A stretch of DNA of 64,000 bases from the NCBI GenBank assembly GCA_030829985.1, contig JAURNW010000016.1:36123-100122 (forward strand). Reading direction: 5' to 3'. Under the pieces are notes generated by a model. The model searched no databases. It worked only from the letters and a program-made list of their open reading frames with translations, and had not been told where the DNA came from. Source of the stretch: Gammaproteobacteria bacterium. Lineage in GTDB: Bacteria > Pseudomonadota > Gammaproteobacteria > Eutrophobiales > Eutrophobiaceae. The position numbers were made by a program, and so were the translations under genes. Positions 27,829 to 36,288 of this stretch are shown in pieces. Each line of letters begins with the position of its first letter. Positions within the stretch are counted from its first letter, which is position 1.

Positions 27829-29262
27829 TTATTGCTGGTATAACCACTTCAATACTTCATCTTGTACCAGTGTCCCAATTGTATTTTGTACGCCTTTATA
27901 GTTTTGTAATGTCACGATAATATAATTTTTATTATTTTTACTCTTAACATAACCTGCCATTGCCCGGACATCGTCAATTATGCCTGTTTTTATTCGTGCA
28001 CTTCCCGGTGGAATTATACCTTTGAGACGTTTTCTAACGGTTCCATCAACACCAACAAGAGGAAGTGATGAGAAAAATTCCGGCTGGTAGGGACTATGTA
28101 ATGCGTGTTGCAACAGCAGAGCCAGTGTTTTCGCAGACACTCGCGCACTCCGTGATAGACCTGAACCATTTTCGATAATCAACTTAGGAGCCAGGATACC
28201 TATAGTATTCAACCAGTCTGCGATAGCTTTTCTGCCAGCTGGTTTACTTCCTGTAGTATTAAGATACTCACCACCGATAGTGAGTAACAATTGTCTGGTC
28301 ATTACGTTGTTACTGTATTTATTGATGTAGGTAATAATTTCAGTCAATGGTTTTGAAGGCACTATGTAGAAGGGCCGATCTGCATCAACTGTTGTTTTTC
28401 CAATTGTGCCATCAATAGTGCCACCCATGTCTTGCCATAATGCTTTGAAGACACCGAAAATATATTCACCATTTGGCATTACTGCCCGTAACAGTTCCTG
28501 ATTACCGCAATTTTTCGGATAATTGCCAGCGAACTCTACGGTAGTTACAGAACCTTGTTTGATTACATTAAATTTAAGTTGGCGATGTTTACCATGACAT
28601 GCCCCGGTTACTAACTTAACCTTGTTGCTAATTTGCAGGTTCGATGCCGGTGGATCAGCATAAATATGTAGACGGTTGTCCATCGGAATGAAATAAAATT
28701 GATGTGCGCGGAAATTAAGTAAAGCAGCATCAGGAAAAGTGTTATAGACACGATATGGCCTGTTATCAAAGTCTGCCGGCGAACCAATTTCATCTTCAAA
28801 ATATTCGTCATCAATCAGCAAGTCACCGGTGATATGTTTTATTCCACGATTCCGGAGTGTAAATAATAAATGCCAAAATGTTTCCCGAACCAGGAAAGGA
28901 TCTCCGCGACCTTCAATAATTAAATTTCCGTTAAGTGTGCCGTTACTGAGCTTACCATCAAGATGCACATGTGTTTCCCATGTGTAATCGGGACCCAGAA
29001 TCTCAAGTCCGGCGTAAGTGGGTAATAGTTTCATGACCGAAGCCGGGTTACGCGGCGTGTCAATATTTAATGCGACCAGTGGAACAGGTGAATCATATTC
29101 CTGTATATAAAGACTGAGAGAGCCTTTAGGTAACTTATGCCTTGCCAGTATTTTACTGACAGAGTCGGGTAAGTGTTCAACGCTATGATCGGCAATGGTA
29201 TAGTTGCTGAATAAAATTGATATTAAAAACAGTATGTGGAAATTGAAACGCATTAAATTCAT
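27829..29262 (-). CDS. dacB: Penicillin-binding protein 4, D-alanyl-D-alanine carboxypeptidase/endopeptidase
   Basis: 477 residues with a signal peptide (about 1-24). The three serine-peptidase motifs are present: SVMK near residue 75, SNN near 325 and KTG near 435. The large insertion between the first two motifs is typical of class C low-molecular-mass PBPs such as PBP4/DacB. It cleaves D-Ala-D-Ala and peptide cross-links in periplasmic peptidoglycan. Its ATG overlaps the stop of the upstream zinc-ribbon membrane gene by four bases (ATGA), so the pair is translationally coupled and the upstream gene may share a cell-wall role. Confidence 0.92.
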   Translation of the reverse strand: MNLMRFNFHILFLISILFSNYTIADHSVEHLPDSVSKILARHKLPKGSLSLYIQEYDSPVPLVALNIDTPRNPASVMKLLPTYAGLEILGPDYTWETHVHLDGKLSNGTLNGNLIIEGRGDPFLVRETFWHLLFTLRNRGIKHITGDLLIDDEYFEDEIGSPADFDNRPYRVYNTFPDAALLNFRAHQFYFIPMDNRLHIYADPPASNLQISNKVKLVTGACHGKHRQLKFNVIKQGSVTTVEFAGNYPKNCGNQELLRAVMPNGEYIFGVFKALWQDMGGTIDGTIGKTTVDADRPFYIVPSKPLTEIITYINKYSNNVMTRQLLLTIGGEYLNTTGSKPAGRKAIADWLNTIGILAPKLIIENGSGLSRSARVSAKTLALLLQHALHSPYQPEFFSSLPLVGVDGTVRKRLKGIIPPGSARIKTGIIDDVRAMAGYVKSKNNKNYIIVTLQNYKGVQNTIGTLVQDEVLKWLYQQ

Positions 29263-30032
29263 ATTGAATCGAGGTTTTTATATTGTTTGTAAAGTAAATA
29301 ACTGCCCCAGACAAGCGATGTCATTATCAATACTAATCCTACGGTGTCAAATGCGCTTGCAATTTCCCTGTGTGATTCCAGTTTTCCTATATCTATAAGT
29401 ATTGCATTCCAGTCATGATAGCCTGGTCTGTCGGCACCGGTTACACCACCTAGTAAAATTAATTGTTGATTGTAAGCATCATCTATATATGGCGCGCATT
29501 CCATAGTGCTTTGACCTAACCACCAAAGACCAACTGATGCGCCAAAATTATTTTTGCTTTTTATCAGGAACGTCAACATAACGATAATGGGCATTAATAA
29601 TTGTCCTAATGTTCCACCGAGTTTTGTCATGAACCAGCCAAATGGCATGAATATAAAGTGTCCTGCTTCATGAAATACCAGATTAATACGGTGCAGGAAG
29701 GAGTTACCTATTTCAGTGGGGTTATTAATAAAATCCATATTGATAAATTGCCATCCCCATACAGCAAGTCCAATCAACACGAGAGTACGACCATAAAAAA
29801 CAAATGGATTGACCTTGTCTTCTACAAAAAAAAGACTGGAACTAAACTGGTTTATGAGTCTTGATGTATTGGATGACTCTCTTTTATGTTTAGCAACAGA
29901 TTTGCTCGTTTGTGTCGAGAACTGTTGCTTCATCCATTTTGAAAAAACAATGCCACAGGCAGGACAAATATCCTGATTTGATTTTTCATCAACTTGACGT
30001 TCGTATTTACACTTGGGACAAGTTGTATACAT
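29259..30032 (-). CDS. Membrane protein with zinc ribbon and HEAGH motif
   Basis: About 257 residues. An N-terminal zinc ribbon uses two Cys pairs (CPKCKYERQ and CPACGIVF). A basic linker leads to at least three membrane helices. The second half has FHEAGHFIFMPFG, an HExxH motif in or beside a helix, with DWNAILIDIGKL further on as a possible third-ligand region. That arrangement suggests an M50-like or other intramembrane metalloprotease, an inference from motif and topology only. ATG at 30032 is preferred over TTG at 30047. It overlaps dacB by four bases and follows the DUF2007 gene, so it belongs to that cluster. Confidence 0.68.
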   Translation of the reverse strand: MYTTCPKCKYERQVDEKSNQDICPACGIVFSKWMKQQFSTQTSKSVAKHKRESSNTSRLINQFSSSLFFVEDKVNPFVFYGRTLVLIGLAVWGWQFINMDFINNPTEIGNSFLHRINLVFHEAGHFIFMPFGWFMTKLGGTLGQLLMPIIVMLTFLIKSKNNFGASVGLWWLGQSTMECAPYIDDAYNQQLILLGGVTGADRPGYHDWNAILIDIGKLESHREIASAFDTVGLVLIMTSLVWGSYLLYKQYKNLDSI

Positions 30033-30047
30033 ATCAGGCTTGAGCAA

Positions 30048-30359
30048 TCAGGTGTCCGGTCGTTCTTTTCCGCAAGACCAGCAAATTTCAAATTGTCCAT
30101 CGATAATCTCATTACACTGACAATGCCAATCATCTGTTTTATCAGCAGTGGCAAATGCATCTTCTATCAGGCGTTGAGCAATTGAATAATCTGACGCATC
30201 ATTCACCCATACTTCCGGCCAGCATTCATTAATGGGAAGTTCGCCTATCCCTCCGGTTAAATTCATATTTCGAAGATGGCAATCGATATCATTGGCTTCT
30301 AACAGACTATGAACATGGCCCGCCATGATGACATTATCGCTACTATAAACTTTTTTCAT
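30048..30359 (-). CDS. DUF2007 protein with C-terminal zinc ribbon
   Basis: 103 residues. The N-terminal 70 match DUF2007, a small ferredoxin-like fold annotated as putative signal-transducing (MKKVYSSDNVIMAGHVHSLL, and ELPINECWPEVWV). The C-terminus adds CQCNEIIDGQFEICWSCG, a Cys4 zinc site. The stop abuts the next gene. It lies between the coiled-coil membrane gene and the HEAGH protein on the same strand with 19 bases to the former. The combination of zinc ribbons in two neighbours is unusual. The function is unknown. Confidence 0.77.
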   Translation of the reverse strand: MKKVYSSDNVIMAGHVHSLLEANDIDCHLRNMNLTGGIGELPINECWPEVWVNDASDYSIAQRLIEDAFATADKTDDWHCQCNEIIDGQFEICWSCGKERPDT

Positions 30360-30378
30360 TATCTACATGGATGTAGTG

Positions 30379-30747
30379 TCATGATAAGAATAAACCAAGG
30401 CAAACGATTGAAACGATAAGAGCGAGGATACTGAGCATGGTTATTCTATTAAGATGTGTCATTGTGTTTTTCAATTGCGTAGCAAGAGATTCATTTTGCC
30501 GAGCAAGTTCTTCAATCAGTTTAAGCTGTTCCAGGTTCGATTCAGTACTCATGTCCAGACGTTGATGTAATCGTTCGATCTCATTCTTTATACCATCAAT
30601 CGTTTCGGGGATATCTTCATCAGGCTTACTATCCTTACCCTGGTCACGTATTAACTTGATTAAACGCGTTGCGCCTTGAATGACAATTGGCGCTGTATTT
30701 AATATCGTATTGATTGTTGCAAGACTCATAATATTTTTTTTAGCCAC
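30379..30747 (-). CDS. Small coiled-coil protein with C-terminal membrane anchor
   Basis: 122 residues that I do not assign to a named family. Residues about 45-100 are charged and heptad-like (IDGIKNEIERLHQRLD and later ELARQNESLATQL), consistent with a coiled coil. The last 20 residues, MLSILALIVSIVCLGLFLS, form a single tail anchor. This would face the cytoplasm. It is probably the first gene of the minus-strand cluster ending in dacB. A scaffold or tether role is conceivable but not shown. Confidence 0.65.
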   Translation of the reverse strand: MAKKNIMSLATINTILNTAPIVIQGATRLIKLIRDQGKDSKPDEDIPETIDGIKNEIERLHQRLDMSTESNLEQLKLIEELARQNESLATQLKNTMTHLNRITMLSILALIVSIVCLGLFLS

Positions 30748-31075
30748 GATTATCGTATAACGTTTGGATAGTAGATGAGATTAAGAAAGTAGTCTCTATG
30801 CCTGCAATTATCAAGGCGTAAGCTTTTTTTATCAGTAATACTGATACTGCAGTAATGCCTGAATAATCCATTCTGATATCAGCTTTATGCCTATCTTGAA
30901 TTATCTTATTAATGGCAGATTAACCTCATAAATGTTGAAACATCTGTTTTGGATGAGACAATACATGATATGTTTACGGCTTTACATAGGATTGCGTCCT
31001 TTCCTATGTAATCAGAGGGATTTTTCCCTGAATTTTATTGTCTATAACTCCAAACATAAATAAGAGCACTAAAAT
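30748..31075. promoter_or_regulatory. Divergent region before moxR with inverted repeats
   Basis: 328 bases without a gene. TATCAG-TAATA-CTGATA is at 30830-30846. TACATAGGA (30983-30991) and TCCTATGTA (31002-31010) form perfect 9-bp arms 66 bases before moxR. A second weak hairpin, TCAGAGGGA then TTTTCCCTGA, follows at 31012-31030. These could be operators or leader hairpins for the moxR-bat operon. No clear promoter hexamers are seen. Confidence 0.4.
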
Positions 31076-32038
31076 ATGTCTGTCATTTCAGAAATTCAAC
31101 GACTGCAATCCTATATCGGGAAGCATATTATTGGTCAGGAACAACTGGTCAATCGATTACTAATTGCGTTACTCGCCGATGGTCATTTACTGGTTGAAGG
31201 CGCGCCGGGATTGGCGAAGACCAGAGCGGTAAAGGTTTTGGCCGATGGAGTAGAGGGCGATTTTCATCGTATCCAATTTACACCGGATCTATTACCGGCT
31301 GATTTGACCGGAACAGAAATTTATCGCCAGCAAGAAGGTATTTTCGTATTTCAACAAGGCCCTTTATTTCATAATCTGGTGCTTGCAGACGAAATCAATC
31401 GTGCCCCTGCTAAAGTACAATCAGCATTGCTAGAGGCAATGGCTGAACGGCAGATAACTGTGGGTAAGGAGACCTATGCTCTTCCGGGCTTATTCCTGGT
31501 GATGGCAACACAAAACCCGATTGAACAGGAAGGTACCTATCCATTGCCAGAGGCACAGTTAGATCGATTCCTGATGCACGTCACCATCGATTATCCCGAT
31601 GCAGAAGAAGAACTTGATATATTAAAACTGGCGCGAACTGAAGCTAAACAATCATCAAAACCCGAAGTGATGACACCGATAACTCAACAGGTTATTTTTG
31701 CAGCTCGTGAAGAAGTCTTGTCATTGTTCATGGCAGAAAATGTTGAGCAGTATTTATTACAAATTGTTCTGGCTACCAGAAACGCGGGTGCCTATGGCGA
31801 TGATCTTAGCAACTGGTTGCAATATGGCGCGAGTCCAAGAGCAACTATCACGCTGGATAGATGTGCGCGTGCCCATGCATGGTTAAAACAACGTGATTAT
31901 GTTGGACCGGAAGATGTACAAGCGGTTGCTCACGAAGTATTACGTCATCGTTTGATACTAAATTATGAAGCTGAAGCGGAAGGGATGACGACTGATGCGG
32001 TTATCTCAGAATTAATAGCACGTATCGCAGTACCATAA
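31076..32038 (+). CDS. MoxR-family AAA+ ATPase
   Basis: 320 residues. The Walker A variant GAPGLAKT and Walker B LVLADEINRAPAK are typical of MoxR, as are the sensor ATQNPIEQEG and the C-terminal helical lid. MoxR ATPases act as chaperones with von Willebrand factor A proteins. It opens an operon of seven genes with 3 bases to the DUF58 gene, which in turn carries BatA and BatB-like VWA proteins. The order moxR-DUF58-DUF4381-batA-batB-batD is the standard one. Confidence 0.95.
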   Translation: MSVISEIQRLQSYIGKHIIGQEQLVNRLLIALLADGHLLVEGAPGLAKTRAVKVLADGVEGDFHRIQFTPDLLPADLTGTEIYRQQEGIFVFQQGPLFHNLVLADEINRAPAKVQSALLEAMAERQITVGKETYALPGLFLVMATQNPIEQEGTYPLPEAQLDRFLMHVTIDYPDAEEELDILKLARTEAKQSSKPEVMTPITQQVIFAAREEVLSLFMAENVEQYLLQIVLATRNAGAYGDDLSNWLQYGASPRATITLDRCARAHAWLKQRDYVGPEDVQAVAHEVLRHRLILNYEAEAEGMTTDAVISELIARIAVP

Positions 32039-32041
32039 AGC

Positions 32042-32971
32042 ATGTCTGCTGTACCTGAATTGAAACAATCTCCCGCAAATATAACAACATCAGGCCTAAT
32101 CGCACTGAGTAACAAGACCCGTGGTTTATCACTTAAACCAGGCGTTATTGGTGCGCTTCAATCGGGTGATTACCAATCGGCCTTCAAAGGCAGAGGTATG
32201 GAGTATGATGAATCTCGCTTGTATCAGGCTGGTGATGATATTCGGAATATAGACTGGCGGGTAACAGCACGAAGCGGAAAAGCGCATACAAAATTATTTC
32301 GAGAAGAACGTGAGCGTCCGGTACATCTGTGGGTGGATTTTCGAGCCCCAATGTTTTTTGCTACACGGGGGAAATTCAAATCTGTCATTGCCGCTGAACT
32401 TGCCAGTCTATTTGCATGGACTGCACAGCGTCAGGGTGATCGTGTTGGCGGGATTGTTTTTTCCGATACAGTACACCACGAATTAAAACCACAACGTGGA
32501 AAAACGGCAGTCTTGCGCTTGATTAATCATATGGTTGACCATCCGGGTTGGCAGCAACCAGAAATTGATGAAGACCAGCAACAAGGACTATTACACTCAT
32601 TAATTAATCTGAAACGTCTGGTTAAACCTGGAAGTATGGTTATTCTCTTAAGTGATTTCCGCGGCTTTGACGAGAAATGCCGTTCCCACCTGATTCGATT
32701 ACGACAACATAATGAGGTTGTGATGGTCCATATTTATGACTGGCTGGAAGAATTCTTGCCACCCGCGGGCCACTATCGCATCACGAATGGTCAACGGGAG
32801 TTGGAGTTTGATACACATAATCAAAAACTAATAAATGATTACACTGATAAGTTTAAAGCACATAAAAATTTATTAATAAAGACAGCACGTTCATGCCATA
32901 CAAATTATCTTTGTTGTCGTACCGAAGATAATCCCGAAAGTATAATTAAAGAAGGTCTTCGCAGTAGATAA
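32042..32971 (+). CDS. DUF58 domain protein
   Basis: 309 residues. The conserved DUF58 block YQAGDDIRNIDWRVTARSG is near 60-78, followed by KLFREERERPVHLWVD, the start of a VWA-like fold. The family is always tied to MoxR and may present substrates to it. It follows moxR by three bases. No signal peptide is seen, so it is probably cytoplasmic or membrane-associated. Confidence 0.93.
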   Translation: MSAVPELKQSPANITTSGLIALSNKTRGLSLKPGVIGALQSGDYQSAFKGRGMEYDESRLYQAGDDIRNIDWRVTARSGKAHTKLFREERERPVHLWVDFRAPMFFATRGKFKSVIAAELASLFAWTAQRQGDRVGGIVFSDTVHHELKPQRGKTAVLRLINHMVDHPGWQQPEIDEDQQQGLLHSLINLKRLVKPGSMVILLSDFRGFDEKCRSHLIRLRQHNEVVMVHIYDWLEEFLPPAGHYRITNGQRELEFDTHNQKLINDYTDKFKAHKNLLIKTARSCHTNYLCCRTEDNPESIIKEGLRSR

Positions 32972-33472
32972 ATGGAAGGCACTGATCCAACGAGTTTACC
33001 ATTACGAGATATACATCTGCCTGATCCTGTCTCATGGTGGCCACTTGCGCCTGGCTGGTGGGTATTATTATTAATCGTCATAGTGACGACATTAGTACTT
33101 ATTTATTTTATTAGGAGACGACGTAATTATAAATTATCCGCAGTCTATTTAGCCAAACAGGAATTAGTACGTATAACGAATATGTTTGAGAATAATCAGG
33201 ATAAAGAAAATCTGGTAAAAGAATTATCCGAATTAATAAGACGCTTAAGTATTAGTATTTTCCATCGAGAAGAGGCTGCTGCACTAACTGGTCAGGACTG
33301 GCTGGAATTTCTTGATCAATATTCAGGGAAAGATAAATTCAATAGTGAGACAGGTCGGATTCTTATTGAAGCACCCTACCAGGCCAATCCGGAGTTCAAC
33401 AGTAATGACTTGATTAGTTTAGTTTCGTCATGGCTTGATTCAGTTGCAAAAATCAAAAGAGGCAGTTCATGA
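32972..33472 (+). CDS. DUF4381 membrane protein
   Basis: 166 residues with one membrane helix near 25-47 (WWVLLLIVIVTTLVLIYFI), basic RRRR after it and a cytoplasmic domain. It starts directly after the DUF58 stop and overlaps batA by four bases. DUF4381 proteins occur in this position of Bat operons and may anchor or scaffold the VWA proteins. No catalytic motif is seen. Confidence 0.85.
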   Translation: MEGTDPTSLPLRDIHLPDPVSWWPLAPGWWVLLLIVIVTTLVLIYFIRRRRNYKLSAVYLAKQELVRITNMFENNQDKENLVKELSELIRRLSISIFHREEAAALTGQDWLEFLDQYSGKDKFNSETGRILIEAPYQANPEFNSNDLISLVSSWLDSVAKIKRGSS

Positions 33473-34485
33473 TCCATTTTGATTGGCCGTGGGTGCTTAC
33501 ATTGTTGCCTTTGCCGTTTCTTATTCGGTTCTTTTTAAAACCCACAGAGATAGTTAATGAAGCGGCTTTACGTGTACCTTTTCTTAAAGAATTCGGAACA
33601 CAGACGAATGATGAACATCATATTGATGTTAAACAACGTTTACTCTGGTTAGCTGTTATTGCCTGGTGTTGTTTGATTATTGCCGGCATGCGGCCACAGT
33701 GGTTGGGTGATTTTATTGATATACCGGTGAGTGGTCGAGATCTGATGTTGGCCGTTGATTTGTCCGGCAGTATGGAAGAACAGGACTTTATTATAAAAGA
33801 TAAGCGTGTTGATCGTTTAACAGCCACAAAATATGTCGCTGGTGAATTTATTGAACGACGCATAGGTGATCGTCTGGGTTTAATCTTGTTTGGTGAACAG
33901 GCTTATCTGCAAACACCACTAACTTTCGATCGTCTTACCGTTAAGACATTGCTGTATGAATCTGCGATAGGACTGGCGGGTAAATCTACCGCAATAGGTG
34001 ATGCAATTGGTTTAGCCGTTAAACGGTTACGTGATCAGGATGAGAAAAGTCGTGTCCTTATATTACTAACCGATGGCGCAAATACTGCCGGGGAAGTAGA
34101 ACCTTTGGCGGCGGCAGATCTTGCTGCGCGTGAGAACATGAAGATTTATACCATTGGTATAGGCGCAGATGAAATGATCGTGCGTTCAATCTTCGGCTCG
34201 CGTCGAGTCAATCCTTCAGCAGATCTCGATGAGAAAACATTGAGTGCGATTGCTGATAAAACAGGTGGGCGTTATTTTCGGGCAAGAGACACAGAGCAAC
34301 TGGAACAAATATACGCGCTGCTGGATGAGCTTGAACCGATAGAAAAAGATGTACAGCGATTCAGACCACAAACGGCATTATTCTATTGGCCACTGACAAT
34401 TGCATTAGCTCTGATGTTTATTGTCATTATCCTTCGATATTCTTTAACGATAAACAGATTCAAGGCAAATCGTGATGCTGTCTGA
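33469..34485 (+). CDS. batA: BatA-type VWA-domain membrane protein
   Basis: 338 residues. Two membrane helices precede the VWA domain and one follows near residue 305. The metal-ion-dependent adhesion site is intact in AVDLSGSMEEQ (DxSxS), and the TDGANTAG segment carries a later ligand. VWA domains bind protein partners through this site. The gene overlaps both DUF4381 (4 bases) and the batB-like gene (14 bases), which argues for coupled translation. Confidence 0.9.
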   Translation: MIHFDWPWVLTLLPLPFLIRFFLKPTEIVNEAALRVPFLKEFGTQTNDEHHIDVKQRLLWLAVIAWCCLIIAGMRPQWLGDFIDIPVSGRDLMLAVDLSGSMEEQDFIIKDKRVDRLTATKYVAGEFIERRIGDRLGLILFGEQAYLQTPLTFDRLTVKTLLYESAIGLAGKSTAIGDAIGLAVKRLRDQDEKSRVLILLTDGANTAGEVEPLAAADLAARENMKIYTIGIGADEMIVRSIFGSRRVNPSADLDEKTLSAIADKTGGRYFRARDTEQLEQIYALLDELEPIEKDVQRFRPQTALFYWPLTIALALMFIVIILRYSLTINRFKANRDAV

Positions 34486-36286
34486 ATTTCATTTTATACG
34501 GCCTTACTGGTTTTTTGCCCTTATTCCATTGCTGTTTTTATTATGGTTATTGGCTAAACGCCACTTGATTAATAAAGATTGGGAAAGCGTTTGTGATCCG
34601 GAATTATTACCCTATATTTTGGTAGGCCGAACAGGCACAAAAAAATACACCAATATTTCATTAATTGGCATTGTCAGCTTATTAACTATTATGGCGTTAT
34701 CCGGTCCAACCTGGGAACGTTTACCGGAACCCGTGTTTGAAAAACAATCTGCCGTAGTTATAGCGATGGACCTTTCTTATTCGATGTATGCGGATGATAT
34801 CAAACCGAGTCGTCTTGAGCGTGCCCGATTTAAAATTTCAGATCTTCTGGATCTTAGACGTGAAGGGCAGACCGCATTGATAGTCTATGCCGGTGATGCC
34901 TTCACAGTAACGCCATTGACTGATGATATTAAAACGATTAAATCACAACTCTCCGCACTTACTCCCGAGATCATGCCGGCTCCTGGAAATAATACCGGGC
35001 TTGCAATGAAAAAATCGATCGATTTATTAAAACAGGCTGGAAATAGTGAAGGGCATATCCTGCTGGTTACAGATGAAGTCGAGATGGATTTTGACGCTGG
35101 TTTTAATAAAGCGAAAAGCCTTGGTTATAAGGTGTCTATTTTAGGTGTTGGTACTGAAGCAGGTGCGCCGGTAAAGTTGAATAACGGTGGTTTCCTGAAA
35201 GATCAGGCAGGAACAATCGTTATCCCAAAACTCGATCAATCAACATTACGACAATTGGCTGATGCGGGGGGAGGATACTATGAGGCAAGTCAGCTAGGTG
35301 ATAGCGATATTGAGCGTCTCAATCGATTTTTTAATACAGGACTGCAAAAAAGTGAAGAAAAGAAATCCAGTTTTGAGACAGATCAGTGGCAAGAGTTTGG
35401 ACCGTGGCTTGTTTTATTGATAATTCCAATCGTTGCTTTTGGTTTTCGGCGTGGTTATTTAGCCTTATTTGTCTGTATATTAATTCAACAACCTGATGAT
35501 GCCATGGCATTTGATTGGAACGATCTCTGGTTAAATAATAATCAAAAAGCAATGCAGGCGCTGGAAAATGAGCAGGCTGAGTTGGCCGCTGAATTATTTA
35601 ATGATAAGGAATGGAAGGCAGCAGCCAATTATCGTAAAGGTGATTATGCAGCAACAGAAGAATTGCTTAATGAAGAACAGGATGATCGTAGTCTCTATAA
35701 TAAAGCCAATGCACTGGCCAGACAGGGTCGTTTTGAAGATGCGATTGCTGCCTATGAAAAGGTGCTGGAACACGAGCCTGAGCATGAAGATGCTAAATTT
35801 AATCGTGATTTAATTAAAAAAGAATTGGAGAAACAACAGCAGCAGCAACAGCAAAAATCGGATTCCGAAAAGGAATCAGAACAACAGGAAAAAAATGAGG
35901 AACAAAGTCAGCAGTCAGATCAACAGTCTGATTCAGATCAACAGAGTAAAGATCAGCAGCAATCTGATTCTGAACAGCAGGAACAAAAAAATAACGATGA
36001 GCAACAACAATCAGATACAGAATCACAACAAGACTCGGACAATGAACCAGAGCAGCAATCAGAACAAGAGATGAAAGAACAGGAACAAAATGAGAAACAA
36101 GGTCAGGAGCCAGAAGAGCAAAATGCATCTCAAGAAGCATCATCAGAACTTGATGAAGAACAACAGGCTACCGAGCAATGGTTACGCCGTATTCCTGATG
36201 ACCCATCCGGTTTATTAAGACGAAAGTTTAAATATCAATACCAACAACAAAACAGACAACCCGCTAATGATGGAAAATATTGGTAA
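34475..36286 (+). CDS. BatB/BatC-like VWA and TPR protein with Gln/Glu/Ser-rich tail
   Basis: About 603 residues. Two N-terminal membrane helices, a VWA domain with AMDLSYSMYADD (DxSxS), another helix near 320-340, then a TPR segment (NKANALARQGRFEDAIAAYEK) and a long low-complexity stretch from about 450 to 565 dominated by Gln, Glu, Ser and Asp. It therefore joins BatB and BatC parts in one chain. The start could be GTG at 34472 or ATG at 34475. The tail is likely disordered and may bind partners through charge. Repeat-length variation would be expected there. Confidence 0.88.
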   Translation: MLSEFHFIRPYWFFALIPLLFLLWLLAKRHLINKDWESVCDPELLPYILVGRTGTKKYTNISLIGIVSLLTIMALSGPTWERLPEPVFEKQSAVVIAMDLSYSMYADDIKPSRLERARFKISDLLDLRREGQTALIVYAGDAFTVTPLTDDIKTIKSQLSALTPEIMPAPGNNTGLAMKKSIDLLKQAGNSEGHILLVTDEVEMDFDAGFNKAKSLGYKVSILGVGTEAGAPVKLNNGGFLKDQAGTIVIPKLDQSTLRQLADAGGGYYEASQLGDSDIERLNRFFNTGLQKSEEKKSSFETDQWQEFGPWLVLLIIPIVAFGFRRGYLALFVCILIQQPDDAMAFDWNDLWLNNNQKAMQALENEQAELAAELFNDKEWKAAANYRKGDYAATEELLNEEQDDRSLYNKANALARQGRFEDAIAAYEKVLEHEPEHEDAKFNRDLIKKELEKQQQQQQQKSDSEKESEQQEKNEEQSQQSDQQSDSDQQSKDQQQSDSEQQEQKNNDEQQQSDTESQQDSDNEPEQQSEQEMKEQEQNEKQGQEPEEQNASQEASSELDEEQQATEQWLRRIPDDPSGLLRRKFKYQYQQQNRQPANDGKYW

Positions 36287-36288
36287 AC

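Noticed and set aside
35820..36120. CAG/CAA-rich stretch as tandem DNA repeat or CRISPR-like element
   Set aside because: It is coding sequence for the Gln/Glu/Ser-rich tail, with no fixed repeat unit or spacers.
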